A stretch of DNA of 58,082 nucleotides from Mesorhizobium temperatum (GTDB lineage: Bacteria > Pseudomonadota > Alphaproteobacteria > Rhizobiales > Rhizobiaceae). The stretch's first letter is position 1, and every line of letters starts with the position of its first letter. Below, one piece after another: positions 46,015-55,246 of this stretch. Under the pieces are notes generated by a model, which saw nothing but the letters and a program-made list of their open reading frames with translations, had not been told where the DNA came from and ran no database searches. A program made the translations under genes and the position numbers. The stretch is from the NCBI RefSeq assembly GCF_002284575.1, contig NZ_NPKJ01000030.1, positions 1-58,082 of the forward strand, in the 5' to 3' direction.

Positions 46015-47136
46015 ATGCATCGCGTCATCATCAGCGGTATCGGCGTTGAAATCCCCGAGCCTTCGATCACCAATGAAGAACTGGTCGACAGCTTCAATGC
46101 CTGGGTCGACATGGAGAATGTCCGCCGCGAGGCTTCGGGCGAGACGCTGCTGCAGAAGTCAGACAGTGCCTTCATCGTCCATGCTTCGGGCGTACAGACC
46201 CGCCATGTGATCGAGCGGGAAGGCATTCTCGACCCGACCCGCATGGCGCCGCGGATTCCGGCGCGGCCCGACGATGCACTGTCGCTCGAAGCCGAGTTCG
46301 GCATCGCGTCGGCCAGGAAAGCGCTCGACCATGCCGGCCTGGAGCCTGGGGATATCGACCTGGTGATCTGCTCGGCCTCGCATCACCAGCGGCCCTATCC
46401 GGCCATCGCCATCGAGATGCAGCAGGCGATGGGCACGAAGGGCGCCGGCTTCGACATGGGCCTTGGCTGCTCGTCGGCGGCGGCGGCATTGCACATTGCG
46501 GTCAATCTGGTGCGGGCTGGCGCTCACAGGCGCGTGCTGGTGACGACGCCCGAGATCATCACCGGCCATCTCAACTTCCGCGACCGGCAGACGCATTTCA
46601 TCTTCGGCGATGCTTCGGTCTCGATGATCGTCGAGGGGCTTGCCCAGGGCGACAAGCGGCCGGGACGCTTCGAGGTGCTCGACACGCGCACCTGGACGCA
46701 GATGTCCAACAACATCCGCACCAATCTCGGCTACTACACGCGCACTGCCCAGGACGATCCGTATATGATCAATCTGGAAGGCAACCTGATCAAGCAGGTC
46801 GGCAACAAGGTGTTCAAGGAAGTCACCGTCGCCGGGCACAAGTTCATCGTCGAGTTCCTGGCCGAGCACGGGCTGACGCCGCAGGCGATCCGGCGCTTCT
46901 GGCTGCACCAGGCGAATGCCCGGATGAACGCCATGATCCTGAAGCTGTCATTCGGCCACGAGGTCGGCCATGACCGCGCGCCGATGGTGCTGGAGCGCCT
47001 CGGCAACACCGCCGGCGCCGGCGCGATCGTCGCCCTGTCGGAGAACCATGCCGACATGAAGGCCGGCGACTACGGCCTGCTCTGCGCCTTCGGCGCGGGC
47101 TATTCGATTGGCGGGGCGCTATTGCGCATGCTCTGA
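46015..47136 (+). CDS. Beta-ketoacyl-ACP synthase III family protein
   Basis: The 373-residue thiolase-fold enzyme has the KAS III triad: catalytic Cys in DMGLGCSSAAAALHIA, His in FWLHQANARMN and Asn in LGNTAGAGAIV. It is closer to the longer FabH-like proteins used with special acyl chains (beta-ketodecanoyl-ACP synthase group) than to housekeeping FabH, being about 50 residues longer. It is probably involved in fatty-acid initiation or an acyl side product. In-frame starts exist at 45982, but ATG at 46015 begins the conserved MHRVIISGIGVEIPEPSI. The preceding 198 bases hold no gene. Confidence 0.88.
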   Translation: MHRVIISGIGVEIPEPSITNEELVDSFNAWVDMENVRREASGETLLQKSDSAFIVHASGVQTRHVIEREGILDPTRMAPRIPARPDDALSLEAEFGIASARKALDHAGLEPGDIDLVICSASHHQRPYPAIAIEMQQAMGTKGAGFDMGLGCSSAAAALHIAVNLVRAGAHRRVLVTTPEIITGHLNFRDRQTHFIFGDASVSMIVEGLAQGDKRPGRFEVLDTRTWTQMSNNIRTNLGYYTRTAQDDPYMINLEGNLIKQVGNKVFKEVTVAGHKFIVEFLAEHGLTPQAIRRFWLHQANARMNAMILKLSFGHEVGHDRAPMVLERLGNTAGAGAIVALSENHADMKAGDYGLLCAFGAGYSIGGALLRML

Positions 47137-47163
47137 TCCACTTTGGCGCGAATGGCACCAGTA

Positions 47164-47448
47164 TTAGTTTAGCCGCTCAACGAGAGTGATCGTGATGCTG
47201 TCACCCGATTGCTTCCCGATCGCTTTGAGCAGGTCGGCCTTGAGAGGTAACTTGTGTCTGCCGTCGCCAAGAGCCATGAAAGAGCTTTGGAAGGGTACGC
47301 CGTCAGCAGTCGCCCGAACCTTTACCAAGCCTCTGGTCCCAAAGAAATCTGCGGAGTCGGGCCAAACCACGTAGGTCCAACCGCCCTTGGCAGGACTCTT
47401 CTGAATCGTCACTTCTAAGGATCTGTCGAGTGTGCGTCGCATCGTCAT
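47164..47448 (-). CDS. DUF1905-domain protein
   Basis: The 94-residue protein reads [30 protein letters not shown] and ends [17 protein letters not shown], the DUF1905 pattern. These small beta-barrel proteins have no confirmed function. It is not in an operon. The following 195 bases to the MOSC gene hold no other gene. Confidence 0.85.
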   Translation of the reverse strand: MTMRRTLDRSLEVTIQKSPAKGGWTYVVWPDSADFFGTRGLVKVRATADGVPFQSSFMALGDGRHKLPLKADLLKAIGKQSGDSITITLVERLN

Positions 47449-47643
47449 TCTCCGAGATGGTTATATCTCTAGGACGCGTGATCGTCAGTGATTCCGACAC
47501 AATGCCGAGTCAATTCGTCCACACGGCCTAGAAGGCGCCGGTATAATCGCATCAGTCTGCTTGATTGGGGCATCAGCGCTTTAGACTGGACCTGATGAGC
47601 TGACAGCGGCTAATTGCTTGGCATCACGCACGGAGCGAAGCCT

Positions 47644-48261
47644 ATGCTGGATCTCTTCCCCGAGACCGAAAACCCGGTCGAAATCATCCCGGCGCGGAAG
47701 CTTGCCGCGCAGGTGGCCGCGCTTTACGTCGCGCCATCAGATCATTTCGAGACACGCGCGGTGGATGAATTGCGGCTTGGCTTCGACGGTATCGGCGGCG
47801 ATTTCCACGCCGGCGCGACGCGGCGCTCCGGCGGGCGCGAGCCCTGGTATCCACGCGGCACCGAGATGCGCAACGAGCGGCAGCTGTCGATTGTGGCGGC
47901 GGACGAGCTGGCGATCGTCGCCCAGCGGATGGGCATCGCCGAGATCAAGCCGGAGTGGATCGGCGCCAATCTGTTGATCGAAGGCCTGCCGCATCTCTCC
48001 ATGCTGCCTTCCGGCACGCTGCTGTTCTTCAAAGGCGGCGTTACCATTAAGGTCGACGCGCAGAACGGGCCTTGCCGCATCGCCGGGCGATCGGTCGCCG
48101 AAAATGCCGGAATGGCCGACCACGAGGCCGGCGCATTGCTGTTCCCGAAAGCGGCAAAGCGGTTGCGCGGCCTCGTCGCCTGGGTCGAAAAACCAGGCCG
48201 CATCACGACCGGCGAGGAGATTTCGGTGCGTGTGCCCGAGCAGTGGATTTACCGCGCGTAG
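47644..48261 (+). CDS. MOSC-domain protein
   Basis: The 205-residue protein has the MOSC fold: GGDFHAGATRRSGGRE, RNERQLSIVAADELAIVA, EWIGANLLIEG and the conserved cysteine in NGPCRIAGRSV. MOSC domains handle molybdenum-sulfur chemistry or bind molybdopterin, as in molybdenum cofactor sulfurase and YiiM. Standalone MOSC proteins may reduce N-hydroxylated compounds. ATG at 47644 follows GGAGCG, and TTG at 47614 is in frame. Confidence 0.88.
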   Translation: MLDLFPETENPVEIIPARKLAAQVAALYVAPSDHFETRAVDELRLGFDGIGGDFHAGATRRSGGREPWYPRGTEMRNERQLSIVAADELAIVAQRMGIAEIKPEWIGANLLIEGLPHLSMLPSGTLLFFKGGVTIKVDAQNGPCRIAGRSVAENAGMADHEAGALLFPKAAKRLRGLVAWVEKPGRITTGEEISVRVPEQWIYRA

Positions 48262-48273
48262 CCAGGCTTTGGG

Positions 48274-49233
48274 TCAGGGATAGCGCACTGGGCCCGACCA
48301 GGCCGAGTCCTCGTGCTTTTGCCAATAGATCGCCATAAGGCGCCTGGTAATCGCACCGACCTTGCCGTCCGCGACCGGAACACCGTCGATCATCGTCACC
48401 GGCATGATGCCCCCGGCGGTCGAGGTGATGAAGACCTCGTCGGACTGACGCAGCGCAGCGACGCTGATATCGGCCGCTGCAACTGCAAGCCCCGCCTCTG
48501 CGCAGAGATCGAAGACGGTGCGACGGGTGATGCCGGGCAGCACGCCGACAGCCGGGGTCGACAGTTTACCGTCATCCACGCAAAAGACGTTGAAGCCGGG
48601 GCCTTCCGCGACATTACCGTTGAAATTTAGGACCAGCGCGGTCTCGGCGCCGCGGTCATAGGCGTCGTAGAGGCCTCGCACCAGGTCGAGCCAATGATAG
48701 TTCTTGATCGCCGGGTCGATCGAGGCCGGTGGGATGCGCACCTTGTCGCTTATCGCCACATGCAGGCCGCGCTGCAATTGCTCGGCATTGGCGACCGAGC
48801 CGAAGGGAACGGCGAACGCCATGAAGCGGTTGACCGCGTCGCGCGGGTCGCGGCTGAAGGTCGGCGAGGTGCCGCGCGTGCACAGCATCTCGACATAAGC
48901 GGCGCGATGACCCGACAGTGCCACGCAATTGTGGAGGATTTCGGCCACGCCATCGCGGTCGAACGGGATCGTCATGCGCAGCTTTTCCAGCCCGCCGAAG
49001 AAGCGATCGAGATGCAGGTCGAGGCGGAAGAAGCGGCCGTTCCAGACATGCACGGTGTCGTAGGTGGCGTCGGAATGCAGGAAGCCCCAATCCAGCACCG
49101 AGATCTTGGCCTGCGACATCGGCAGATATTGCCCGTCCAGGAAGGCAACACCTTCCGGATAGGAGTGCGGGTCTATGTGGCGGGCGGAGAGCGAGGGCAG
49201 TGGTTTGGCTTGCGGATCGATCAAGTTGCTCAT
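48274..49233 (-). CDS. Class IV (branched-chain/D-amino acid type) aminotransferase
   Basis: The 319-residue PLP enzyme of fold type IV has the cofactor lysine in IKNYHWLD (Lys177), the N-terminal SVLDWGFLHSDATYDTVHV, and the C-terminal SDEVFITSTAGGIMPVTMIDG. The family includes branched-chain aminotransferase, D-amino acid transaminase and aminodeoxychorismate lyase. YDTVHVWNGRFFRLDLHLDR fits the group annotated as D-amino acid or omega transaminases. ATG at 49233 is six bases after GGAGGACGTG. It is convergent with the MOSC gene. Substrate not fixed. Confidence 0.87.
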   Translation of the reverse strand: MSNLIDPQAKPLPSLSARHIDPHSYPEGVAFLDGQYLPMSQAKISVLDWGFLHSDATYDTVHVWNGRFFRLDLHLDRFFGGLEKLRMTIPFDRDGVAEILHNCVALSGHRAAYVEMLCTRGTSPTFSRDPRDAVNRFMAFAVPFGSVANAEQLQRGLHVAISDKVRIPPASIDPAIKNYHWLDLVRGLYDAYDRGAETALVLNFNGNVAEGPGFNVFCVDDGKLSTPAVGVLPGITRRTVFDLCAEAGLAVAAADISVAALRQSDEVFITSTAGGIMPVTMIDGVPVADGKVGAITRRLMAIYWQKHEDSAWSGPVRYP

Positions 49234-49334
49234 CACGTCCTCCGTCAGGTCATCCGTCCAGACGCGATAGAGCGCTGCGGGCGGGTGGCACAAGAGACAG
49301 GCTGGGGTTCTGGATGAGCCATCGAGAGACGTTG

Positions 49335-49646
49335 TTATTCCTCATCGTTATCCTCGAGCAGACGCGTGGCGCGCCAGCGGGTCAGCACGATGTTGGTCTG
49401 TTCCATGACGAAGAAACGCGCCGAGTCGCGGTCGTAGCCTTCGGCCAGCAGCTTTTCGTAGTCGGTGTGCACATGACGGATATGAGCGATGGTCGCCAGC
49501 CACACCGCGATTGTCGGCGGCAAGCTCTTCATATGCACTGCGCCGGCGTCGGCGCGGATCTTTTCCATGTCGGCATAGGGCGCCAGCGGCAAAAGCGCTG
49601 TCAGCGCCTTGGCGATGGCGCGGCGGCGGCCGGTCGGCGCGCTCAA
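49335..49646 (-). CDS. DUF2293-domain protein
   Basis: The 103-residue protein has the compact conserved block LPPTIAVWLATIAHIRHVHT and EGYDRDSARFFVMEQTN, a helical domain of unknown role found beside TrmO in alphaproteobacteria. It starts inside the trmO stop region (ATGA overlap at 49643-49646) and so is translated with it. A tRNA-related role is a guess from context only. Confidence 0.85.
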   Translation of the reverse strand: MSAPTGRRRAIAKALTALLPLAPYADMEKIRADAGAVHMKSLPPTIAVWLATIAHIRHVHTDYEKLLAEGYDRDSARFFVMEQTNIVLTRWRATRLLEDNDEE

Positions 49647-50164
49647 CGCACAACCTGTCCGGGCTCGTCCCGTCCGGCAATGGTTGCGTCGGCAAAGGCA
49701 TCGGTCGAGGCGAAATAAGGCTTGATATCGATGACCGGCGTGCCATCGAGCACGTCGATGGCATCGAGATCGATACGGCCCGTGTCGATGTCGAGGGCGA
49801 CGAGCCTGGCGATATGCAACCCGACCGGGTTCGGCCGGGCCGGGGAGCGCAGCGAAAAAACGCCCTTCGGTTCAGCCGCATGGCGGGGTTTCTGAACAAT
49901 CAGGGTCCGCGGCGCGTGGTGCAGCCAGGACAGGATGATGACGTGGCTGGCGCGCTCCAAACCAAGCAGACCGTTACGATAGCGCGGATCGATCGTGAGA
50001 ACCGCCTGCTGTCCGGTTTCCCGCGCGGCTTTCATGTTCTTGGGGCAAGTCTCCCGCGCGGTCCAGGGCGAGGCGATGCGGCCGATGAAGACGACATGGC
50101 CGTCCGGCGGCATATCGGCCGGATCGGTTTCCAGAAGCTTTTCGCCGCTGCGCGTCTCGAACAT
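49643..50164 (-). CDS. trmO: tRNA (N6-threonylcarbamoyladenosine37-N6)-methyltransferase TrmO
   Basis: The 173-residue enzyme is of the TrmO/TsaA/YaeB family: GRIASPWTARETCPKN, IDPRYRNGLLGLERASHVII, ARPNPVGLHIARLVALD and DVLDGTPVIDIKPYF. It methylates t6A37 in tRNAs that read ACY codons, giving m6t6A. ATG at 50164 begins MFETRSGEKLLET, although the frame extends upstream to 50275. It is divergent from the regulator-metF pair, and its product shares the SAM/homocysteine cycle with that pair. Confidence 0.88.
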   Translation of the reverse strand: MFETRSGEKLLETDPADMPPDGHVVFIGRIASPWTARETCPKNMKAARETGQQAVLTIDPRYRNGLLGLERASHVIILSWLHHAPRTLIVQKPRHAAEPKGVFSLRSPARPNPVGLHIARLVALDIDTGRIDLDAIDVLDGTPVIDIKPYFASTDAFADATIAGRDEPGQVVR

Positions 50165-50267
50165 GGTTTTCGCCCCGATCCTGCTTCCGGCTTTGCGCGA
50201 TCCGTCACGCATGCGCCATTTTCTTGTCCGGAAGCGACATAGCGCTTGCAAGGCTATCAAAATCGAC

Positions 50268-50283
50268 ATAAACATATGTTTAT
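50268..50283 (+). promoter_or_regulatory. Perfect 16-bp palindrome, candidate operator of the ArsR-methyltransferase regulator
   Basis: ATAAACATATGTTTAT (50268-50283) is a perfect palindrome 24 bases before the regulator's start codon and about 100 bases before the divergent trmO start. ArsR-type dimers bind such dyads. Confidence 0.65.
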
Positions 50284-50307
50284 ATCTTTTTCAAAGAGAA
50301 TGCTCGC

Positions 50308-51330
50308 ATGCATGTCGCTCTCGACACCATGGTAGATACATTGAAGGCGGCGGCCGAATCCAGCCGGTTGCGCATCCTGGCGTTGCTGTCGCGCGGCGAC
50401 CTGACCGTTTCCGATCTCACCGAAATCCTCGGCCAGTCACAGCCGCGCGTCTCGCGCCACCTGAAGCTGCTGCTGGAGGCGGGGCTGATTGGCCGCTACC
50501 AGGAGGGCTCATGGGCCTTCTTCCGGCTGTCGGATTCGGATGCGGCGCGGGATTTCGTGCTGCGGTTGGTTTCCGGCATCCATGGCGCCGACCCGCAGGT
50601 CGAGCGTGACCTCGAGCGGCTGGCAGCAGTCAAGCGCAAGCGGCAGGATCGCGCCGCCGAATATTTCTCCTTAAACGCCGCAAGCTGGGATCATATCCGT
50701 TCGCTGCATGTGCCGGACCGCGCCGTGGAGGCAGCGCTGCTTAAGCTCGTCGGCAAGCGGCCGTTCCAGTCGATGCTCGATCTTGGCACCGGCACCGGGC
50801 GGCTGCTCGAGATCTTTTCGCCGCTCTACCGGCGCGGCATCGGCATCGACATGTCGCGCGAGATGCTGACCGTGGCGCGCGCCAACCTCGACAAGGCCGG
50901 CGTTTCGAATGCGCAGGTACGCCAGGGCGATATTTTTGCGCCGCCGGTCGAGCGCGACGCCTTCGATCTCGTCACCATCCACCAGGTGCTGCACTATCTC
51001 GACGATCCCGCCCGCGCCATCCGCGAGGCAGCAAGGCTGCTGCGTCCGGCAGGCCGGCTGGTGATCGTGGATTTCGCTCCGCATTCGCTGGAATTCCTGC
51101 GCGACGCCCACGCGCATGTGCGGCTCGGCTTTTCCGACCGGCAGATCACCGAGTGGTTTTCCGAGGCCGGGCTCGACCTCGAGGAGAGCCAGGAATTCGA
51201 GCCGCGCGGTGGCAACGAGCCCAGGCTCACCGTAAAACTGTGGCTCGGCCGTGACCAGCGCATGCTGATCGCCGATCCTTCCAACCACGCACAACCGGCC
51301 AATGCCTATCCGATAGGGGAAACCGCCTGA
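50308..51330 (+). CDS. ArsR-family regulator with fused SAM-methyltransferase domain (SahR-like)
   Basis: The 340-residue protein joins an ArsR winged helix (residues 1-100, with SSRLRILALLSRGDLTVSDL and GQSQPRVSRHLKLLLEAGLI) to a class I methyltransferase fold. Its SAM motif is LDLGTGTGRLLEIF, followed by FDLVTIHQVLHYLDDPARAI. No cysteine metal-site is visible in the ArsR part. Alphaproteobacterial proteins of this build are known or predicted to sense S-adenosylhomocysteine and repress methionine-cycle genes. Its stop is fused to the metF start as TGATG, so they are translationally coupled. Confidence 0.88.
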   Translation: MHVALDTMVDTLKAAAESSRLRILALLSRGDLTVSDLTEILGQSQPRVSRHLKLLLEAGLIGRYQEGSWAFFRLSDSDAARDFVLRLVSGIHGADPQVERDLERLAAVKRKRQDRAAEYFSLNAASWDHIRSLHVPDRAVEAALLKLVGKRPFQSMLDLGTGTGRLLEIFSPLYRRGIGIDMSREMLTVARANLDKAGVSNAQVRQGDIFAPPVERDAFDLVTIHQVLHYLDDPARAIREAARLLRPAGRLVIVDFAPHSLEFLRDAHAHVRLGFSDRQITEWFSEAGLDLEESQEFEPRGGNEPRLTVKLWLGRDQRMLIADPSNHAQPANAYPIGETA

Positions 51331-52247
51331 TGAACCAGTTCCGCTTTTCCCGCCGCCCTGACATTGGTGACAAGGTCAGAGTTTCGTTCGAGTTCTTCCC
51401 GCCGAAGAACGACGAGATGGAAGCAAGGCTGTGGGACACCGTCACCCGGCTGCAGCCGCTCAAGCCGAAATTCGTCTCCGTCACCTATGGCGCCGGCGGC
51501 TCGACGCGCGAGCGCACAGCGCGCACGGTCAAGCGCATCCTCAACGAAACGGCGCTGACGCCGGCGGCGCACATGACGTGCGTCGATGCGGCGCGTCACG
51601 AGGTCGATGAAGTCATTCAGGAATTCGCCGACATGGGTGTCACCCGCTTCGTCGCCTTGCGCGGCGATCCGGCCGAGGGCGTCGGCGCCGCCTACCGTCC
51701 GCATCCGGACGGCTATGCCAATGGCGCCGAACTGGTGGGGGCGCTGAAAGGTGTCGGCGATTTCGACATCTCGGTCTCCGCCTATCCGGAAAAGCATCCG
51801 GAGAGCCCGGATTTCGCCACCGACATCGACATGCTGAAGCGCAAGGTCGACAATGGCGCGACACGGGCGATCACCCAGTTCTTCTTCGACAATGATCTCT
51901 ACGAGCGCTATGTCGAGCGGGCACGGCGGGCCGGAATCTACATACCGATCGTGCCGGGCATATTGCCGGTCCACAATTTCACCCAGGTCGCCAATTTCTC
52001 GGCGCGCTGCGGTGCGCTGGTGCCGGCGTGGATGGCCGAGCGCTTCGATGGGCTGCAGACGGACCCGCAGACGCATGCGCTGGTGGCGTCCGCGGTGGCG
52101 GCCGAGCAGGTGCTGGACCTTGTCGAGCGCGGCGTCGGCGATTTCCATTTCTACACCATGAACCGGGCCGATCTGGTCTTCGCCGTCTGCCACATGATCG
52201 GCATCCGCTCGCATGAGGCTGAAGCTGCGGGGTCTGCTGCGGCGTAA
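51330..52247 (+). CDS. metF: Methylenetetrahydrofolate reductase
   Basis: The 305-residue FAD enzyme makes 5-methyltetrahydrofolate for methionine synthase. Recognisable are VSFEFFPPKNDEMEARLW, FVSVTYGAGGSTRERT, FVALRGDPAEGVGA, AITQFFFDNDLYERYV and IVPGILPVHNFTQVANFSARC. The start overlaps the regulator's stop by one base. It is cytosolic. A strong terminator lies about 25 bases after the stop codon. Confidence 0.93.
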   Translation: MNQFRFSRRPDIGDKVRVSFEFFPPKNDEMEARLWDTVTRLQPLKPKFVSVTYGAGGSTRERTARTVKRILNETALTPAAHMTCVDAARHEVDEVIQEFADMGVTRFVALRGDPAEGVGAAYRPHPDGYANGAELVGALKGVGDFDISVSAYPEKHPESPDFATDIDMLKRKVDNGATRAITQFFFDNDLYERYVERARRAGIYIPIVPGILPVHNFTQVANFSARCGALVPAWMAERFDGLQTDPQTHALVASAVAAEQVLDLVERGVGDFHFYTMNRADLVFAVCHMIGIRSHEAEAAGSAAA

Positions 52248-52272
52248 GTCTCGGCCAAGTCTCTGGAAATGC

Positions 52273-52302
52273 AAAAAGGCCGGGTAAAAACCCGGCCTTT
52301 TC
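52273..52302 (+). terminator. Rho-independent terminator after metF
   Basis: AAAAGGCCGGGT and ACCCGGCCTTTT form a perfect 12-bp stem with a short A-rich loop and a T-run end. Confidence 0.9.
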
Positions 52303-52348
52303 GATGACTTGGACTATTCGGTGCTGATCTTCCGTTGCTTTGGCGGGT

Positions 52349-52435
52349 CTACGGAAGAAAGCCCATTATCAGGGCTCCGATGAATGCAAACGCAGCACAG
52401 ATCATCAATGCGTTGATTGGCCTCGTGAGTCCCAC
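52349..52435 (-). CDS. Small single-helix membrane protein (28 residues)
   Basis: GTG at 52435 begins MGLTRPINALMICAAFAFIG and continues IGALIMGFLP to a stop. The start has AAGAGGAGG seven bases upstream, an unusually strong Shine-Dalgarno. The product is a short polar head and one hydrophobic helix. An upstream in-frame ATG at 52480 would add 15 residues but lacks that spacing. Tiny membrane proteins of this kind are often missed. Function unknown. Confidence 0.6.
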   Translation of the reverse strand: MGLTRPINALMICAAFAFIGALIMGFLP

Positions 52436-52648
52436 GTCATAGCCTCCTCTTAAAGAGCTATGGCCAGAGTCTAGGGTCATTTGTGCCACAGGCAAGCGGA
52501 AAATATGCTGCAATGCGACGACATTGTGGAATTCACGAGCGGCCATTTGCCGTTAGGCATTGAAACTCTTCGGCAAAATCCCGCTTCGGACCTGTGCATA
52601 AAATGTGACGAAGCTGGGGCAGCGACGGATATGGCAGCGCTACCGCTG

Positions 52649-52672
52649 CCGAAAATCGGAATCGATTTTCGG
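52649..52672. repeat. Perfect 10-bp-arm palindrome
   Basis: CCGAAAATCG (52649-52658) and CGATTTTCGG (52663-52672) share their core with the nested repeat at 3067-3086. It lies in the gap 52481-52784, which holds no gene. Confidence 0.75.
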
Positions 52673-52784
52673 GTCAATGCGAAGATTCAACGGGTTGGAG
52701 CGTCGTTTGCGCCTCCGATTGGATGCGAAGCTCTAAAGCCTGTCGCGCATGGGAAGCGACGCGCTCTAGGTTGGGCGACATGCA

Positions 52785-53702
52785 TTAGCGTCGGCCGAAC
52801 AGGCGGCCGTCAATGATGACGAGGCCGAGCGCGATCAGCGCCATGCCGCCGAGTTCGAACAATTCGAGCCGTTCGCCCAGGAACAGAAAACCGAGCAGGA
52901 TGGCGCTGGCCGGCACGATCAGCGTGACCAGCGAGGCGTTGGTGGCGCCGGCCGAGGCGACGAGGTTGAAATAGAGGATGTAGGCGAAGGCGGTGGACAG
53001 CAAGGCCAGCGCCAACACCGCTGCCCAGACCGGCGGCGAGGCCGAAAACAGGTTGGCATTGCCGTGGCTAAGCAGGACGACCGGGATCATGATGGTGGTC
53101 GAGGCGGTCAATTGTCCGGTGGCGATGACCGGTGACGGCACGCCCTTGAAGCGGCGGGCAATCATCAGGGCAACCGCATAGGACAGCGACGCGCCAACCA
53201 GCGCGAATTTCGCCCAGACCGGCCCGCCCAGCCCGGCAAGCAGGCCGGGACCGATCATCACCGCCGTGCCGACGATGCCGAGCGCGATCCCGGCAAGCTT
53301 GTTCCAGGAGAGTTTTTCGTCTGATGTCAGCGCGTTGGCGAGGACCAGCGTCCAGAACGGCGTCGTCGAATTGAGCACCGAGGCGACACCGGCGCCAAGC
53401 TCGGTCTGGCCGGCGAAGATCAGCGAAAAGGGAATGACGTTGTTGACGAGCGCCAGCAGGAAGAACAGGCCGGCATGCGGCAAGGCGAGGCGGAAGGACG
53501 GACCGCGCAGGCCGAGATAGAGCTGCAGCGCCAGCGCCGCTATAGCGACGCGAAACAGCACCAGCACCAGCGGCGGGATATCGGCAACCGCAATGCGGGC
53601 AAAGAAGAACGAGCCACCCCAGATCGCGCCGAGCAGCAGAAGCTGTGCCCAGTCTTTCAGGGCCATGGGTCCGCGCATTGCAGTCGTGGTTGTGATCGCC
53701 AT
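52785..53702 (-). CDS. EamA/DMT family transporter
   Basis: The 305-residue inner-membrane protein has ten predicted helices in two EamA repeats (from about LLLLGAIWGGSFFFARIAVA and from about FALVGASLSYAVALMIARR). Members export or take up amino acids and other metabolites. ATG at 53702 is eight bases after GGGAGG. The frame extends upstream to 53885. It is divergent from the decarboxylase gene. Substrate unknown. Confidence 0.88.
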   Translation of the reverse strand: MAITTTTAMRGPMALKDWAQLLLLGAIWGGSFFFARIAVADIPPLVLVLFRVAIAALALQLYLGLRGPSFRLALPHAGLFFLLALVNNVIPFSLIFAGQTELGAGVASVLNSTTPFWTLVLANALTSDEKLSWNKLAGIALGIVGTAVMIGPGLLAGLGGPVWAKFALVGASLSYAVALMIARRFKGVPSPVIATGQLTASTTIMIPVVLLSHGNANLFSASPPVWAAVLALALLSTAFAYILYFNLVASAGATNASLVTLIVPASAILLGFLFLGERLELFELGGMALIALGLVIIDGRLFGRR

Positions 53703-53932
53703 GGATCGTCCTCCCAGATGGCTCTGAATGCCAAGCCAATCAGCCGTCTGTTCAGGCCATATCCTGTTCGACGGCAAGGGCCACCCGAAACCAGATCGGT
53801 AGGCTAGCTTTTCTGTCATCTGGCCTGTCATCTGGCGTAGCGCCGCGGCGTCCGCGCCGCGAGACATAGAATTGTTTTCATTCACGCATAGGTTGGATTA
53901 ATTGTGCGCAGTCTAGGTCAAGGGATTCGTCC

Positions 53933-55153
53933 ATGCAGCGATTCGAAAATGCGCGCGAAGCGGCGCTGGCGCTTCGCCCGGACGATCCGATCTATTGCTT
54001 TCGCCCGCAGGTGCTGAAGGCGGATGCCGCGCAGTTCATGGGCATGTTTCCCGGCAAGACCGCCTATGCGGTCAAGACCAACGGCGAGCAGATCGTGCTG
54101 AATGCGCTGGTCGAGGCCGGCGTTGGCGCTTTCGACGTGGCCTCGCCCGGCGAATTCGCCGCCGTGCGCGCGGTCTCGCCCGACGCCGAGATGCTCTACA
54201 TGCATCCGGTCAAGGCGCAGTCGGACATCAAGCTGGCGCTGGAGAAATACGGCATCCGGGTCATCTCGCTCGACCATGAGGACGAGATCACCAAGCTGAC
54301 CCGCGTGGTGCGGGCGCTCGATATCGATCCGGGTGCGATCACCGTGTTCGTGCGCATCCAGACGAAGGGATCGGCCGCCTACGAACTGTCGAAGAAATTC
54401 GGCGCCGGGCCGGCCAATGCGGTCGAGCTGGCCGAACGGCTGAACCGGACGGGCTACAAGGTCGGCTTGTGCTTCCATGTCGGCAGCCAGATCGAGGATC
54501 CCGACACCTATGAGCGGGCCCTGGCCTCGGCCGACTGGGTGCGCAACCGCGTCAGCTTCGACATTGCCGGGCTCGATGTCGGCGGCGGTTTTCCCGCCGA
54601 ATACGGCCATGATCCCAACCGCAAGCAGATCGAGATGCCGTCGCTCGGCCAGATCATGTCGCGGCTGTCGGGCGATCTGAAGGAATACCAGTTCGACCAG
54701 ACGCCGCTGGTGGCTGAGCCGGGCAGGGTGATCGTGGCGCGCTGCCTGTCGCTGATCGTGCGCGTGCTGCTGCGCAAGGGCAAGCGGCTCTACATCAATG
54801 ACGGCATCTGGGCGTCGCTGTCGGATTCATGGACCGGCAAGATCACGCTGCCGGCGCGCTTCATTCCAGACCCGGCGATCCGTTCGCGCAATGGCGAGGA
54901 GAAGACCATCGTGCCGTTCAAGGTGTGCGGCGCGACCTGCGATTCCGTCGACATCCTGTCGCGACCGTTCTGGCTGCCGGAAACGGTCGATACCGGCGAT
55001 TGGATCGAGATCGGCCATATCGGCGCCTATTCGCTGTCGCTCAGGACACGGTTCAACGGCTTCTACCCCGACACGTTCGTCGAGGTGACGACGCCGTTCG
55101 ATGAAGGCGACGCGCCACAAGGGTTCGCCAGCCTGGAGACGATGGCGGATTAG
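53933..55153 (+). CDS. Group IV PLP-dependent decarboxylase, ornithine/lysine type
   Basis: The 406-residue enzyme is of the alanine-racemase-like decarboxylase fold. The PLP lysine is in TAYAVKTN (Lys48), HVGSQ and GGGFP shape the barrel, AEPGR holds the phosphate, and CGATCDSVDIL carries the catalytic Cys of ornithine decarboxylases (compare GPTCDGLD). It should make putrescine from ornithine, or cadaverine from lysine. The start follows AAGGGA. Its final 64 bases (55090-55153) are repeated, diverged, at 57816-57879. Confidence 0.88.
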   Translation: MQRFENAREAALALRPDDPIYCFRPQVLKADAAQFMGMFPGKTAYAVKTNGEQIVLNALVEAGVGAFDVASPGEFAAVRAVSPDAEMLYMHPVKAQSDIKLALEKYGIRVISLDHEDEITKLTRVVRALDIDPGAITVFVRIQTKGSAAYELSKKFGAGPANAVELAERLNRTGYKVGLCFHVGSQIEDPDTYERALASADWVRNRVSFDIAGLDVGGGFPAEYGHDPNRKQIEMPSLGQIMSRLSGDLKEYQFDQTPLVAEPGRVIVARCLSLIVRVLLRKGKRLYINDGIWASLSDSWTGKITLPARFIPDPAIRSRNGEEKTIVPFKVCGATCDSVDILSRPFWLPETVDTGDWIEIGHIGAYSLSLRTRFNGFYPDTFVEVTTPFDEGDAPQGFASLETMAD

Positions 55154-55246
55154 GGCGTGGACTCATTAGTTCAGGACGCGCACATTGGAAAAGTAAACCA
55201 CCCGCGCCTGGCTCACCTACGATTGCATAACTGAGGGGTAGATCGG

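Noticed and set aside
50165..50307. SAM or SAH riboswitch before the metF operon
   Set aside because: The gap is short and contains a simple DNA palindrome next to the start codon. A protein operator explains it better.
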